This document shows positions 41,823 through 53,204 of a stretch of 64,000 nucleotides of DNA, one piece after another. The stretch covers positions 189,747,357-189,811,356 of the forward strand of contig NC_073695.1 in the NCBI RefSeq assembly GCF_029784165.1. Direction: 5' to 3'. The DNA is from Wyeomyia smithii (Eukaryota > Arthropoda > Insecta > Diptera > Culicidae). The number at the start of each line of letters is the position of its first letter. The first letter of the stretch is position 1. A model generated the notes under the pieces. That model worked only from the letters and a program-made list of their open reading frames with translations, was not told where the DNA came from and ran no database searches. The translations under genes were made by a program, and so were the position numbers.

Positions 41823-43659
41823 AAGCTGCACTCATCTTGGTGAACAGACGCTCAGGTTGGCAACGCATTTTCTTTACCGCCAAGATATGGTTAATACGCC
41901 AACGATCGCGGTTGATGATAACGAGTTGTCATGAAACAATTCCGAATTAAGTGATTAATAATTAAATCTGTGATTTCTCAAAATACCCTCCATTTGATTC
42001 AAATGCTGCAGGCCTTGGGCATACGTTGAATAAGTTTTCAAGCATTTTTTCTGCGATGTTTTCACGAATCAGCTTCAAGCACTACCTCAAATGTTCGGGG
42101 TTTTGGTGTTCACATCTCCTTCGCTAGATGATCCGGCTTATCCCGATGCAACTGTATTGGATTCATTGTTTCCTAGACCTCCGATTTCCTACAATCTTCA
42201 AAGTTTGTCTGAGAAAAAGAAAAAACTAATCCTTCTTCTCAAGTATCCACGACAAACTTCGAAGAGTACGGCTCTGTAGAAAATTGCAATCGTAATTACG
42301 GTTAAAACATGACAAATTTTATGCACACTAGCGCCACGTAGCGGTGGAATTCCGCACTGAACTGTCTACCAACCAATGGCCCTTGACCTTCTGAATAAGC
42401 TTCCTCTATAAAACGATGTCAAAGTTATGGCGGCTAGCGTTTATTTTGGTTCATAACTTTCCGAATCCGGTTTTTGGTATTTAATTTTAGGTATTGACTT
42501 TTGAGTTTTGGATTGTTGGTTTGCGAGTTCCGATTTTTACTGTTCGAATCGCACGGTCGACAAAAACGAAAAAAATGCTGCCCAGAGCTCAAAATAGTTC
42601 CCCCACGCTCGGCTGTCGGTAGATGAAGCACTTCTCCTAGTCGAGCATTTTCAGTCGAGTACTCCTACTCGCTTGCAGGAACTCGGGTACTCTTTTACAG
42701 ACGCTGAGTAGCAATACAAAAGAGTTTTTGTGTGCCGGTGCGTGCTTGCTGTTACTCAGGGAAATGCATGAAAAAGAAAACGTATCTCGAAAGCGTGTGA
42801 GCAAAAGACTTGGAAAGCGTAGCATATGTCTCGTTCTCAAGCAGAAAGGAGAAGAAAGGTTTTGCTTCTCGCTCGCTTTGCGACGCTGTAGGGGGAGTGG
42901 GGGTATCTTTGAAAGTTACAATTTGTTAGATAGGGGAGGGGGGAGGTAAGATCAGCGTTACGTAACAAAAAAAAACTCTGGAGAGACTCCAAAAACGAGC
43001 ATTTTTATTAAGCAAATTCTTCTACATCGTTACGTAATTTTTTGGGGGGTGGTGTTGGCGTAACGTTCCGTTACATATGAGGAGATGGGGATCTGAAAAT
43101 TTGGTTTTTTGCGTTACGTAATTTATGGACGTCGCCTAAGTCTCTGAAAAAAGTTGCTAGGAGCACTAAAATTCACAGGATTGGTTAAAAAGCTATAATC
43201 TTTCATTTTTTTCCATTTTTAACTTCAAAGCCACACCGGTATTGATAAGTGTTTTTTGATTTGGTTTCAGGATGGTTATTTTTTGGTTTTTGTTCTAATG
43301 ATTCGATTTTTATATTCTAGTTCTTGGTTGAAAGATTTCAGTTTTTCAGATCTTGGTTCTTGATTTTTGGATTTTTGTTCTTGGCTTATGATTGCTGGTT
43401 TTTGAGTTTCGGTCTTAGGTTTGGGTTTATAGCTTCATCGATCATATGTCAGGTTTCAGATTTAGGTTTCATGTTGACGGTTTTAAGTATTTATTATGAT
43501 GTCTTATGTTTTGGCACAGTAATGAGCATGCATCGTGCTTCATACGATAAAAGAACGAAAGCAGTTAGTTTAAGTTGCGAAACTTTTATAAAGGAACTGT
43601 TTTTGGACAGATTCTACGAGTAGTTTGTGCACAGCTGCGTAAGCATTACATATGATATT
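41823..43659. other. Gene-free stretch with low-complexity and repeat debris
   Basis: Contains a T/G-rich degenerate tract at 42440-42545 and 43260-43480 (TTTTGG, GGTTTTTG, GATTTTTGG units) and three GTTACGTAA palindromes at 42957-42965, 43029-43037 and 43113-43121 in a G-rich context (GGGGAGGGGGGAGG, TTTTTTGGGGGGTGG). No coding region is recognised. Confidence 0.55.
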
Positions 43660-44015
43660 TCAATATTCCATAATAGGTTTGATAGTCTACGGGTCTTGAA
43701 AATAGTTCTGCAAATTTTAGTTTGATCTCTAGGATCAGTTTGGTTTCATTAGGCGATGTTACAATTTTTCGGCAAGTTCTATGGCGTTACATTGAGTTGG
43801 AGTGGTCTTTCATTGCACCAAGTGTAGAATAGATTGACTTCTTCCTGAAGTTCTTCTGCATCTCAAGAATTTCTCATATTTGTGAAAAGTGAAAATGTCG
43901 TTTTCGTAATTTAGATTTTTTTCAGTATAATGGTAATATCAGTCACATACAAAATAAAAAGAATTGGACCCAAATGCAAACTCTGGAACACCGAGGAGAT
44001 GACCGATTCGTTAAA
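43660..44015 (-). pseudogene. Jockey/CR1-type LINE reverse transcriptase remnant, minus strand
   Basis: Minus-strand translation contains SLHLGPILFILYVTDIT (counterpart of GSxLGPxLFxLYVNDI, near 43930-43980) and then AEELQEEVNLFYTWCNERPL with QLNVT (43790-43850). FADD itself is lost in a short deletion. All other frames are shadowed. Very degraded. Confidence 0.62.
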
Positions 44016-44429
44016 TATGGCAGGCGCCAGTTTAAAAGTTAAGATTCCAACCCAATTTTAATGATGGCAGGTATGTGGATTCAATCAAATCCTTTACTGT
44101 CAGTTAAATGTCAATGTAAAGGGGTTCTACGTACTTTACTTGCCTTATCCATTGCGTTATGAGTTACAAATATCTGAATGACTCGGGGTTGTTAAGTCCT
44201 TGTGACCTTTAAAAAGTAGAGGAAGCTGTTTATGATATACGACTGCAAGGGTACCGTATAATTACGACAATCAGTCTTATATCAATAATAATAACTTTTT
44301 TTTCAACTTTCTCGAATGCTGAGATTATAATAAACTCTTTTGCGTCAAAATGTTTGTGCCAGTACCTTTTAACTAATAAAATAACTCTTTGAAAATATGT
44401 GTCGACCATAAGAGGATTAAAAACGGTAT
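44016..44429. other. Unassigned stretch
   Basis: May be upstream sequence of the minus-strand LINE, but no motif could be read. Confidence 0.4.
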
Positions 44430-44715
44430 TTGGAGACGACTGACGACCCTGGGTTCAGGCTCCGGAATTTCTAACACCAGGTGTTGACTGTTTTCTGGAA
44501 ATCGGAAGTTGCCCGTTTGGATAGTCATCTGGAGTCGATTCAGGCCTCTAGGCATCATCCCAATGAAGTCTGAAGTTGGGTTTTGAAGTCTGGGCATCAT
44601 TCTGGTTACTAAAGTATCTATATTGAATGATATTGGGCCATATTAGGCAGTTTTCCAGAAACCGGAAATCGCCATCTTGAACTTCAAAATGGCATCTAAG
44701 GTTATCATTATCACT
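44430..44715 (+). repeat. Dispersed 'CGCCATCTTGAA' repeat, copy 3
   Basis: Contains two rounds of a unit: TTTTCTGGAAATCGGAAGTT ... GGCATCATCCC and GCAGTTTTCCAGAAACCGGA then ATCGCCATCTTGAACTTCAA and AATGGCATC. The spacing between the two CCGGAA-like blocks is about 155 bases, so the family is itself internally repeated. Confidence 0.65.
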
Positions 44716-47700
44716 CACAGGTCAGTTCCGAAAATACCCATTTTACAACATGCTCTGTATATTTCAAAACTACAATTATTACTATTATAGTTATTATCAT
44801 GAAATCATAATTTCTCGCTTTTCGAAGGACGCCTAACTTATTTCCCAAACGGTTGTTGCAAGAGAGAAGGAAATCTGTTGAAAACTGACTGAGTTATTTA
44901 CTGTTTGAATTGGACTTTTTTCTTAACGCTCTCGATGTTTTGGTATTTCAATTTACACACCTATTAAAAAAAGATGCTAGTTGACGTAATTCTACGTCAA
45001 AAGCCATACTGTTATGTTTTTTTACTTACAAGTTACGATGGTTACGGGTTTTGGATTAAGAACCTGATTTAATAAGAGGTAATAGAAACCTTACCAAGTT
45101 TCAGAGTGTTCCTCAGTTTTCAATACCAAATTGAAAAAGCGTTCCAAATTACCTGTAAATTCTTCAGCAAGATCCTTCAAGCATATGGGAGTAATTCAGT
45201 CAAGTTCAGATCCTTTTTACGCGTCTAAGTTTTCTAGTGCCTTTCGGATTTCGTGTTGAGAAAACAATGAATTTCAATTTTTAATATTGAGTGTCTAACT
45301 TTTTTATTTTGGTTTATGGATTTTATTCAAAAAATCAACAATTCCTAATTTAGAGCATTGATTTTACTTTAATTTGATTTTTTAATTTATTTTAGAGATT
45401 TCAATTTTAAAATATTCAAATTCGATTTTTGAAACTAAGCATTGAATTTTGAATTTTAGAATTGGGGAATGTGGATACTTGTTCTTATTTATCAGTATTT
45501 TAATTTGGATTTTAGTTCATGGTTTTAAAATTTAGATTTATAAGCTTGAATTTCTGATTTTGTATTGACGATTTTTGATGTTGGAGTTTGTGTTATAAAT
45601 TCAACATTTTGAATCTGTGGTTTTGGCTTTTAAATCTTGAATTTTAGGTTTTAGAATTTATTTTTAGGTTATGGTTTCAGGGTTTGGCGTTTCAAACCTT
45701 GATTTAAAATGTTTGAATAATGATTTGAATTGATGTGGTTTAATTTCGTTTACTTTATTTTAATTTTAATGAAGTTCAATTTGATTAATTCAAGACAGCG
45801 CTCAATTTTGCAGAACTGGAATTTCACTCAATAAATTAAGCATGTTGATCATCTTAAAATTTGTTGTTGAATTATGCTCAAAACAAAAATCATAAGTTTA
45901 CAATAAACGAAGTATTGCTTTTGATTGTCTCATTTTACTTAATTTGATAATAATAGATTTTATTTCAAGACATCATTCGTAATCGATTTGCAATCACCTG
46001 TGAAACAGTTCACTCGATGTGTTATGTTTGTCCTCCGTAAATCTTACTCTTCACACGACCGAAGCCGATGGGATTGTCGTGGCACGGACACTTGTAGTAC
46101 AATATTTATGAGCGTGATAACAACATTTCCGCGCTACTCGCATTGGACCAGATTCCAAGTCTGATAGAACCTGCGCCGGGTCGATGATAGCCGGGGTGCG
46201 TGCTGTTGGCTGGTCATCAGATCGACGACATGAACACTTGGTAATGAGGGAAAAAACTTCGTTTGCAGCGTTAGTCGTTCGTAATGAATGTGCTAAAAAC
46301 CTGTTGAATCAGTCCAGTTTCCTGCTGCATAGATTTTAGAACTGGTGTGCTCCGGGCATCCAATCGTTTGTCCGGCAAAGGGAGTGAAAAATTGCCACCG
46401 ATAAATTGTTGGCGTTTACGAGTCTCTATCAAGCTTTTTAAAATTAATTAACAGAAACGACCGGTTCGCGACTGGGTGAAGCCGCATAGTTTGAAGCATT
46501 CCGGCCCACTGTGGCGTTAATAATTCATGAGATTTATTTATTTAATACATTCTTAATGATAAGAGCAAACATTACTACAGCGTTCTGTTTTTTATTTCAC
46601 TTTCAGGAAGCATGACGAACAGTGATTAAACGCGTCCACGGTCAGTATTCTAACTTGAATGTGTTACGGACTGGTAAGCACGTATAAGGGTCGCTTTAGT
46701 AAATCTTATTTTGACTAGTATTTAGTTAATTGCTCAAACTATTTTTACAAGAGTTCACATCAAACGTAGAGTGATTAAAGCGCAGCAAATCAAACAAATA
46801 ATAAATCACGACAACAACTCTTGATTACTTGAGCTACCCTTCAAAACGGTGTCAGTTTTAATCTGCAGTGTCAAGCAGAAGTGATTTCGAAGTAATCTTT
46901 TTTCCCGGAATTCCCCGAAATTTCCAATCCAACCGTTCGTTGCTGCGTTTGGCAAAGGTCGTGTCAATTGTGTTTAAACAAAGATAAGGGCGGTGTCGAA
47001 TTTTTACGCCCGTTGCCTGTAATTGAATATGCAATTTAGGAATAAACCACGCTGCTAGCTAGCTTAGCAGGCCCGAGTCACACGAGTTAGTGCCCGGTGA
47101 TTGTCACATTACATACCACACCCACCGTACGTCAGTCACGCGGAAAATTGAGTGGCATCCGGCTTTCGGTAGCGCGCTATGCGTATTCCAATCGTCAGGA
47201 AAGTAACAATGGTATACGAAAGCAGTGATAAGGAATCGCTCCCTGTCAGCTGGCCGTTATTGATTTATTGTTTACGTTCAAAAAATAATCCATCATTTTT
47301 GCACTCGTTTCACTACGGCGGATGTGTGTATTTTGTTTGCGGATTCGCTGCGACCAAATCGATTAAAAATCGATTGGTTGAATTTTTTCCACTCACTAAT
47401 TGGTTTCAATCATTCATCGAAATTTATGGAATGTGAAAGCATAAAAACTGAGTACTTTGGTAACCTACATTCTTTGTATCTTTTTGGAGAACTGCAGAAC
47501 CTCTGATGTAAACAATGATTCCGATAAACCTGACCTCGTAATATACCAGAAAATTTAAAAAGAATAAATTAGAAATAATAATTGTAGATGAGATGAGCTA
47601 ATTTTGAAGGGTTTTGCACAAGAAGGAAGACTTTGTAGCCACTAGCCTACCGAGTTTGGTTTACTGAACGATAAGGCAAAAAACTAGACTTGAGAGAGAA

Positions 47701-47838
47701 AAACTTCACACAAAATATATTTGGTTTTTGGACTACTGTAATCCACAACTGACTTGCTTTCTATACTAGTTCAAATCATCACATACTTAGTATAAATCCT
47801 TGTAAAAACAACTCCGTTTTTATTGATTTATAGCAAAA
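44716..47838. other. Gene-free stretch with a T-rich quasi-repetitive tract
   Basis: At 45290-45720 the plus strand is a run of variable TTTTGAATTTTAG, GATTTTAG, GGTTTTAG units without strict period. Elsewhere nothing is recognised. AGATAAGGGCGGTG at 46981 sits in a GC-richer island (46900-47170) without a gene. Confidence 0.5.
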
Positions 47839-48470
47839 GTCATTCACTTACTATTAATTCCTTTTGGTCGAGTTTTTTTTGCATGCAATTCTCAACCACT
47901 TCACGGACGAGAAGAAGTAAAGCATATCCCAAAATGCAAAACCACCAACGTCGAGTGGCATGCAGCTTAGGCGTGTTTTGGTACTTTTGATTCCGTCCAA
48001 TCCATCGAACTGACCTTTGCGAAGCAGACATTGAAGAAACAAGCGCCTGTTTGGCGAGTTCATATGTCTCGGAATCGTCAATCGTACTTAAACGAGGAGG
48101 AAAAAAATAGCGTATGCACACGTCCCGAATGTTCTACGGCTGAGTGCTGCCTTTGGATTCCTCGACCCAAATGATATTCAAGTGGCACTGGATAAATGTT
48201 GCTTGATGGTACGAACATGTGAAGGAACGAACACATAACCCGAGTCGATTTAAAGAAAATAAAAAAAAAACATAAAGCACCATAAACGATAAACGATCGA
48301 ATGATTGAAATTCGAATATTCGCTTTGCGGATAGATTTGTTTTGCACATTGACAGCTTTCAGCGTATAATTTAAACTCAACTGCAATATTAAATATAATT
48401 TCAATATTTTTGAAGCAAAAAAAAAATGAAAAATGAAAAAAACTTTGCTACCAGAGAAGTCCCTCTGCTG
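47839..48470. other. Stretch without recognised gene
   Basis: Two overlapping minus-strand frames (93 and 108 codons) show no domain, and the second is AT-driven. Nothing supports coding. Confidence 0.4.
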
Positions 48471-48827
48471 TCAATGCGTTGGAAGCAGATGTAGATAGAC
48501 CGTAAATATAGACATCAATACCACCACCACGATTACCTCGAACGTAAAACGGCACCGCCGCCGCACGGCAGCCAAGTTCCTGCCACTGTCGACGATACCG
48601 TGTATTAACCTCTGCATCGAAAGCACGGACACACGATGACTTTCAACACTACGTCTGGCCGTTAGCCATCTGTAAATGGGTGACAGCTTACCGGGCGGGA
48701 AAGGAAAGAACAGCGCGCGGTAACCGCGTCCCGATAAGATAAGAGGTGTGCCCCAAAACACTTCTAGGTTTCTTAATTCGTTATTTGGCAAGAGGCTGTC
48801 CGATCCGTTGTGTTGTTGTTCGAACAC
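48471..48827 (-). CDS. Possible coding exon with a hydrophobic segment (unrecognised)
   Basis: This 118-codon minus-strand frame is the only non-transposon frame that caught my eye. Its end reads RRRCRFTFEVIVVVVLMSIF then TVYLHLLPTH: a short basic stretch followed by about 20 hydrophobic residues, the charge pattern of a signal anchor of a type II membrane protein. An internal Met (MQRLIHGIVDSGRNLAAVRR) would place the segment at residues 25-45. The surrounding DNA is GC-richer than average (48540-49080). Against it: no homology is recognised, the frame ends in a stop right after the segment, and no strong splice donor precedes the stop. It could be a first exon or chance. I do not assign a function. 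Confidence 0.2.
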   Translation of the reverse strand: MFEQQHNGSDSLLPNNELRNLEVFWGTPLILSGRGYRALFFPFPPGKLSPIYRWLTARRSVESHRVSVLSMQRLIHGIVDSGRNLAAVRRRCRFTFEVIVVVVLMSIFTVYLHLLPTH

Positions 48828-49967
48828 CCGAACGCCCGAGCGATGGTGCGACGGCTGAGGTAAACTAAGCAGCGATACGACGCGACCCGAGAGGTGTCAT
48901 TTCATTGAATATGATTTATGGGTTGCGGATTAAATTTGATCGATTCGATTTTCTGTTTATTCGACCGGTCGCGGCCAAGTAGAGGTGCGCGCCGTGTTGG
49001 TTTTCTGCACGGGTGAACGATGCTTTTATGGAACTGCGGGCAGCGACTGCAGCAACTGGGGTGGTTAGTGTCGACTCGAGCGGTGGTAAATTTCAGGGTG
49101 AAATATTTGGCAACCGGATGATCAATCAAGATTGCAATATTTTATTATTAAAATAATGGTTTTGCGTTTATCATGAGTGGTGATTAAATGAATGTAGGGA
49201 AAACAATTTCAAACCGTTACAAAAATAATAGAAATCACAGTTGAACGCCTCAAATTTTTGAATTGTCGAGATAATGTCCCATTTTCCCGTACTTTGGGAT
49301 TAATTGAAAAAACTTACATTAAAGCTTTGTTTTTCTTCATTATAGTTCATAATAAGTAGATGGATCCATAGTCTTACATAGAAATTGCATTTAGGAGCCG
49401 CTTGGAATTTCATTATTGAAACATTCAAACATAATCGAATATAACTATTCAGAAAAAATATTATTGTTCACACTGATTCTCTCGTTACTCGTTACTACTC
49501 AAGTTTTTATATTATCTCTATATGCATCAAAGAAATGGGCATTGTTTTCGTTCGTTTCGATTCATTGCAAAAAAGTATGGTAATTTATACTGACCCTAGT
49601 TGTGATTTGGGTAGTCTCACTCATGAGAACATGGACTACCAGTGACAATCCAAGTTCCAGGTAATGTCCGTTTTATTGACCTATAACTCGATGTACGAAA
49701 CTGTTTAGTTAAGTATAAAATTCACAATAGAAGTTATTATGTAACTAAAATTCAGACTATATTTTCTTTTTTCTTTATCTATAATTAATTTGACACGGCA
49801 CAAATACAAATTAATGTTTAACGGCGCCAATTATATCTGGTGTATCACTTCCTGAGGTATCTTAATAACAAAAAGAAATTTTTTTATCCTCGCTGTCGAC
49901 TACGAGCTGAAATTAAATCTAACTTTAAACCAGGATGTTTTTTAGTAAAATCACTGGTTTGTTGTTT
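48828..49967. other. Stretch without recognised gene
   Basis: The first 250 bases are CpG-rich (GCGATACGACGCGACCCGAG) and could be a promoter or untranslated exon. The remainder is AT-rich with no feature. Confidence 0.45.
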
Positions 49968-50163
49968 CTTCCAGATGGTCTCGAGGTACGATGCTGACTT
50001 AACAAGCCAGTCGTCTTAGGTTCGAGTTTCGGCTCGGGAGAGCCTGCTAGTGTCAGTAGGATCGTAGCGCTTGCTCTGCAATTGTCCTGTACACTAAACA
50101 GTCGGCTCCGAAGTCTGTATATAAAAACAGAAGGTCAAGGAATCGGAATGTAGCACCAAGCCT
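49968..50163 (+). mobile_element. tRNA-like SINE, family A, with perfect target duplication
   Basis: The A box TGGTCTCGAGG (49976-49986) and B box starting GGTTCGAGTT (50019) are 43 apart. The body is the same as at 41605-41815. It is flanked by identical 13 bp repeats TGGTTTGTTGTTT at 49955-49967 and 50164-50176, so this 196 bp insertion is bounded to the base. Confidence 0.93.
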
Positions 50164-50176
50164 TGGTTTGTTGTTT

Positions 50177-50265
50177 AATTTTTTTCCATTGCCATAGATA
50201 AATAGAATATTGAACTCATACAGAATCCAGATTATATGATTCAAAAGTTGGACAGAAGTGATGTA
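50177..50265. other. Short spacer
   Basis: Lies between the SINE and the TA MITE. No feature seen. Confidence 0.5.
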
Positions 50266-50523
50266 CTGCCGTGAGATGACATTGTGACGTAGATCCAAGT
50301 GATCAGTTTTTCAGTATGGCCCAAAAATGAATGCATTTCTTGTTACTTTTGTATGGAAATGGTGCCTACGTCACTTTGTATTTTTGATTTTTTGCAGCGT
50401 ACGAACAACTAAAAACGAAAAGGAAGATACCAAAAGTAGGTCTTTGAATACTGGACAAATTGGCATGAAAAACCCATTTTCGAAAAAATGGCATTTACGT
50501 CACTTTGTCATATCACGGCAGTG
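50266..50523. mobile_element. TA-type MITE (CACTGCCGTG termini)
   Basis: The right end, complement CACTGCCGTGATATGACAAA then GTGACGTAAATGCC, pairs with the left end CTGCCGTGAGATGACATTGT then GTGACGTAGATCC; TA lies outside on both sides (50264-50265 and 50524-50525), with two terminal bases lost on the left. An internal GTGCCTACGTCACTTTGT at 50367-50384 is a further copy of the inner repeat. No transposase. Confidence 0.8.
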
Positions 50524-50949
50524 TAGCCGATGGTGTAGTTGCAACAGTTATCCACCGTGAAATAGACCATCATGTTTTGCCTCATCTTGAAACCAAAGTT
50601 ACTGAAAGTTTGGGAATTGAAATTGAAACAGATATTTTCTTTAGAGCCACAGTATATAAATTATTTCACGAGAGATTTACAAAAAACCATGACAGATAAA
50701 TTTGAATTTTGATTTTTTTCAAAACATCGATGTTGGAATAATGTTCGAAGCAAGTCCTACATGTTTTTCTTAAGTTAGGAATCCATCTACGATTGATATG
50801 GTACTAAAAAATCAAAATTATTCATGCAACTTATTAACTTATGCACTAATGCGCCTACCTATAACTTTTTCTATGTCCGTTCCCGATGAATTAGAATATT
50901 GTTCTACAAAATAGTGCTGACATTGGCAGAGCATTGGGTGATTTGAGCG
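50524..50949. other. Unassigned stretch
   Basis: No domain recognised. May contain 5' LINE sequence of the following element. Confidence 0.4.
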
Positions 50950-52130
50950 GTTTAATCCACAACGCCCGGAACTTATCAGTTCCTAAGGCTCGAGTGAAAT
51001 TAAATACAACAACTATCGATAATAAACATCAACTTCTTATACGTCTAAAATCACACGGTGATGTAGAAACCTAAGATCTCGCGATCCTGCTTTGAAAGTC
51101 ATTATTTAAAATAAAGGGAATGGAACATAGATTCCCTCTGTTGCGAAATAAAAAATTTCATGAGAGAAGTTTAAAAACTGAAACCATATTCCAAACCTTT
51201 CTGAAAGCTTTCGAAGGTTCTCAAAAAACCTTCAAAGCTCATTCCACTTCTCCAGTCACCAGCTTGTTTCTTACGAATAAGCAAAAAGCCCAAAAACTTT
51301 CTCATTCCATTCAGAGTTTTCATAATTTCAATTCGAACGCAGTGAATTCTATTGAAATTTAGGTATCACATCTTCCTGAACTCAATACTGACACTGGAAA
51401 ACAAACTTGAATGAAGTACGATCTATTATCAATAACTTAAATACCACGAAAGCACCAGGAGATCATGCGATTTTCTACATTCTCATCGAAAGACTACCCA
51501 AAAGTTTTTTTGAATTTCTTAGTGACAACTTTCAACTTTTTGCTTTGAGTTAGCATATTTTCCTGCAAAATGAAAAATGCCAAAGTCACTCCAATTTTGA
51601 AACCTGAACAGAATCCAATTGAAGTATCAAGCAAACGGAAAATTAGTCTACAAGCAAACTTTTTAAAATAATTATTCTCAAAAGAATGACAACAAATATT
51701 ACTGAGAATTCAATTTTTGCAAATAGGCAGTTTGGTTTTCGCCATGGCTGTCTGACTTCTCATCAGTTACATAGAGTAACCAATGTGATTCTACTAGAGC
51801 TGCTTCTCTAGACATAGAAAAGACATTCGACAGTGTTTGATATGAGAATTTAATAGCTGAAATCTCAGCAATTCCCCTTTACGTCACAAAAATGATACAA
51901 AGTTATTTGACTGAACGCACTCTTCAGGTTAACTGCCGTAATGGCAAATCTGATAGTTTGCCTGTTAGAACTGGTGTATCTCAAGGAAGTATCTTGGGCC
52001 CAATCTTATTTAATACTTTTATCTCTGATCTTCCTAATTTACCCCCAGGATGTGAGAAATCTCTGTTTTGTAAGGCTACAAGCATTTCCGTAAAAGAAAA
52101 AAGCCTTCGTATCATATGCAGTTGTTAGTA
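50950..52130 (+). pseudogene. Jockey-clade LINE (Juan-like) reverse transcriptase, degraded
   Basis: Readable pieces in order: SVPKARVKLNTTTID (50980-51025), LFLTNKQKAQKLSHSIQSFH and NFNSNAVNSIE (51265-51360), an AKVTPILKPEQNPIE-like segment near 51580-51625, FANRQFGFRHG and TSHQLHRVTNV near 51715-51790, ALDIEKTFDSV (51805-51840), then MIQSYLTERTLQVNCRNGKS, VRTGVSQGSILGPILFNTFI and SDLPNLPPGCEKSLF. The FADD block has become FCKAT. These follow the Jockey-clade ORF2 between endonuclease and palm; the resemblance to Juan elements of mosquitoes is from memory. Many shifts and stops. Confidence 0.72.
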
Positions 52131-52390
52131 AAAAAGGCTAGTTATATTTTCTTCATACTCTCAAAAATAAAAGATATCTTTTAGTTCATATTTTCCATCA
52201 GTTTGGGAATACACCGATTGGAGTTAATTATAACCCTGAAGAAAAGCGTGCTCAATTTATTCGAAATCAAGTTTCAGAATATGTGTCTTTCCCGTTTCTT
52301 TTATATATTTTATGAAAGTATTAGTGAGAATTCTTACTCTATCTATGCACACATAAATACGCATGGTGTTGATTATCTGTCAGTTATGAT
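52131..52390. other. Unassigned stretch
   Basis: Probably further LINE sequence, too changed to read. Confidence 0.4.
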
Positions 52391-53010
52391 TTGTTTCTGA
52401 TATACGATGAAACAATTTCGGAAAGCCACAGTAAAGCGGTTTTTGGTCGCCCTTGCACAATATTCAAACGTCTGAGATCGTGTGGTGTTAAGCAAGGTTT
52501 TGCTTATGAAACCATTAAAAGGTACAAAGTGACATTATCCTTGGAGAACCGTAGAAGATCCGGTCGTCCACGCTCTGCAGGGACACCGGAAGTCGTTGAA
52601 GTTGTGAAGGAGCGTATTTCTGATGAGCCTTATTTGTCCTAAAGCAGCCACTCGATGCAAAAAATGTGCATCGTGTGACTATATGTTCCACCAAGACGGT
52701 ACACCAGCGCATACTGCGAATTGGTTTTAAGGCCAGTGTAGGAACAATTAGACGGATTTTCTGGATAAAAAATTAATAGCCGCCATGTTCCACAGATCTG
52801 ACTCCTATGGACTTTTTTGTTTAGTCTTACAAGATGTCGAGCTTGCTCATTACAAGTTCTTCAACTTGGAACAGTTTAAAGTGGTTATTCAGGAATGCGG
52901 GAATGAAATACCAAAAAAAGGAGTTTTATGCGAAGCCACGTCCGCTAGGTTGACGAGGAACAAGATAAATTTGTTTGTGACATTACTTGATTAGTTGCAT
53001 TCGAGAATGT
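52391..53010 (+). pseudogene. Mariner-family (maT-like) transposase remnant
   Basis: The start has an N-terminal DNA-binding part, FKRLRSCGVKQGFAYETIKR, YKVTLSLENRRRSGRPRSAG and EVVKERISDEPYLS (52440-52640), very similar in layout to the transposase at 26198. After a large deletion come HQDGTPAHTAN (second Asp region, near 52688) and DLTPMDFFV (third Asp region, near 52798-52825), and then YKFFNLEQFKVVIQECGNEI. The first catalytic Asp is gone. It is a different family member from 26036, and no terminal repeats were found. Confidence 0.72.
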
Positions 53011-53204
53011 TTGCAAATTATGAGTTTGAAGCAAATTTCTACTTTTCAAAAATTCTTTGATTTATTGACGCTTAGATTACGATAGACAATCTTGTATGCA
53101 TACGTTTATATCTATAACTTTTATCCAACAGTAATAAAATAATTCTCTGAAATGATCTGAAATGATTTAAATCGAATGTTTCTCAGAAACCCTTTAATTT
53201 AAAA
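53011..53204. other. Spacer
   Basis: AT-rich, no feature seen. Confidence 0.4.

Noticed and set aside
46900..47170. GC-richer island with AGATAAGG as a regulatory element
   Set aside because: Only a single GATA-like match and composition; no gene nearby to regulate and no way to test conservation here.
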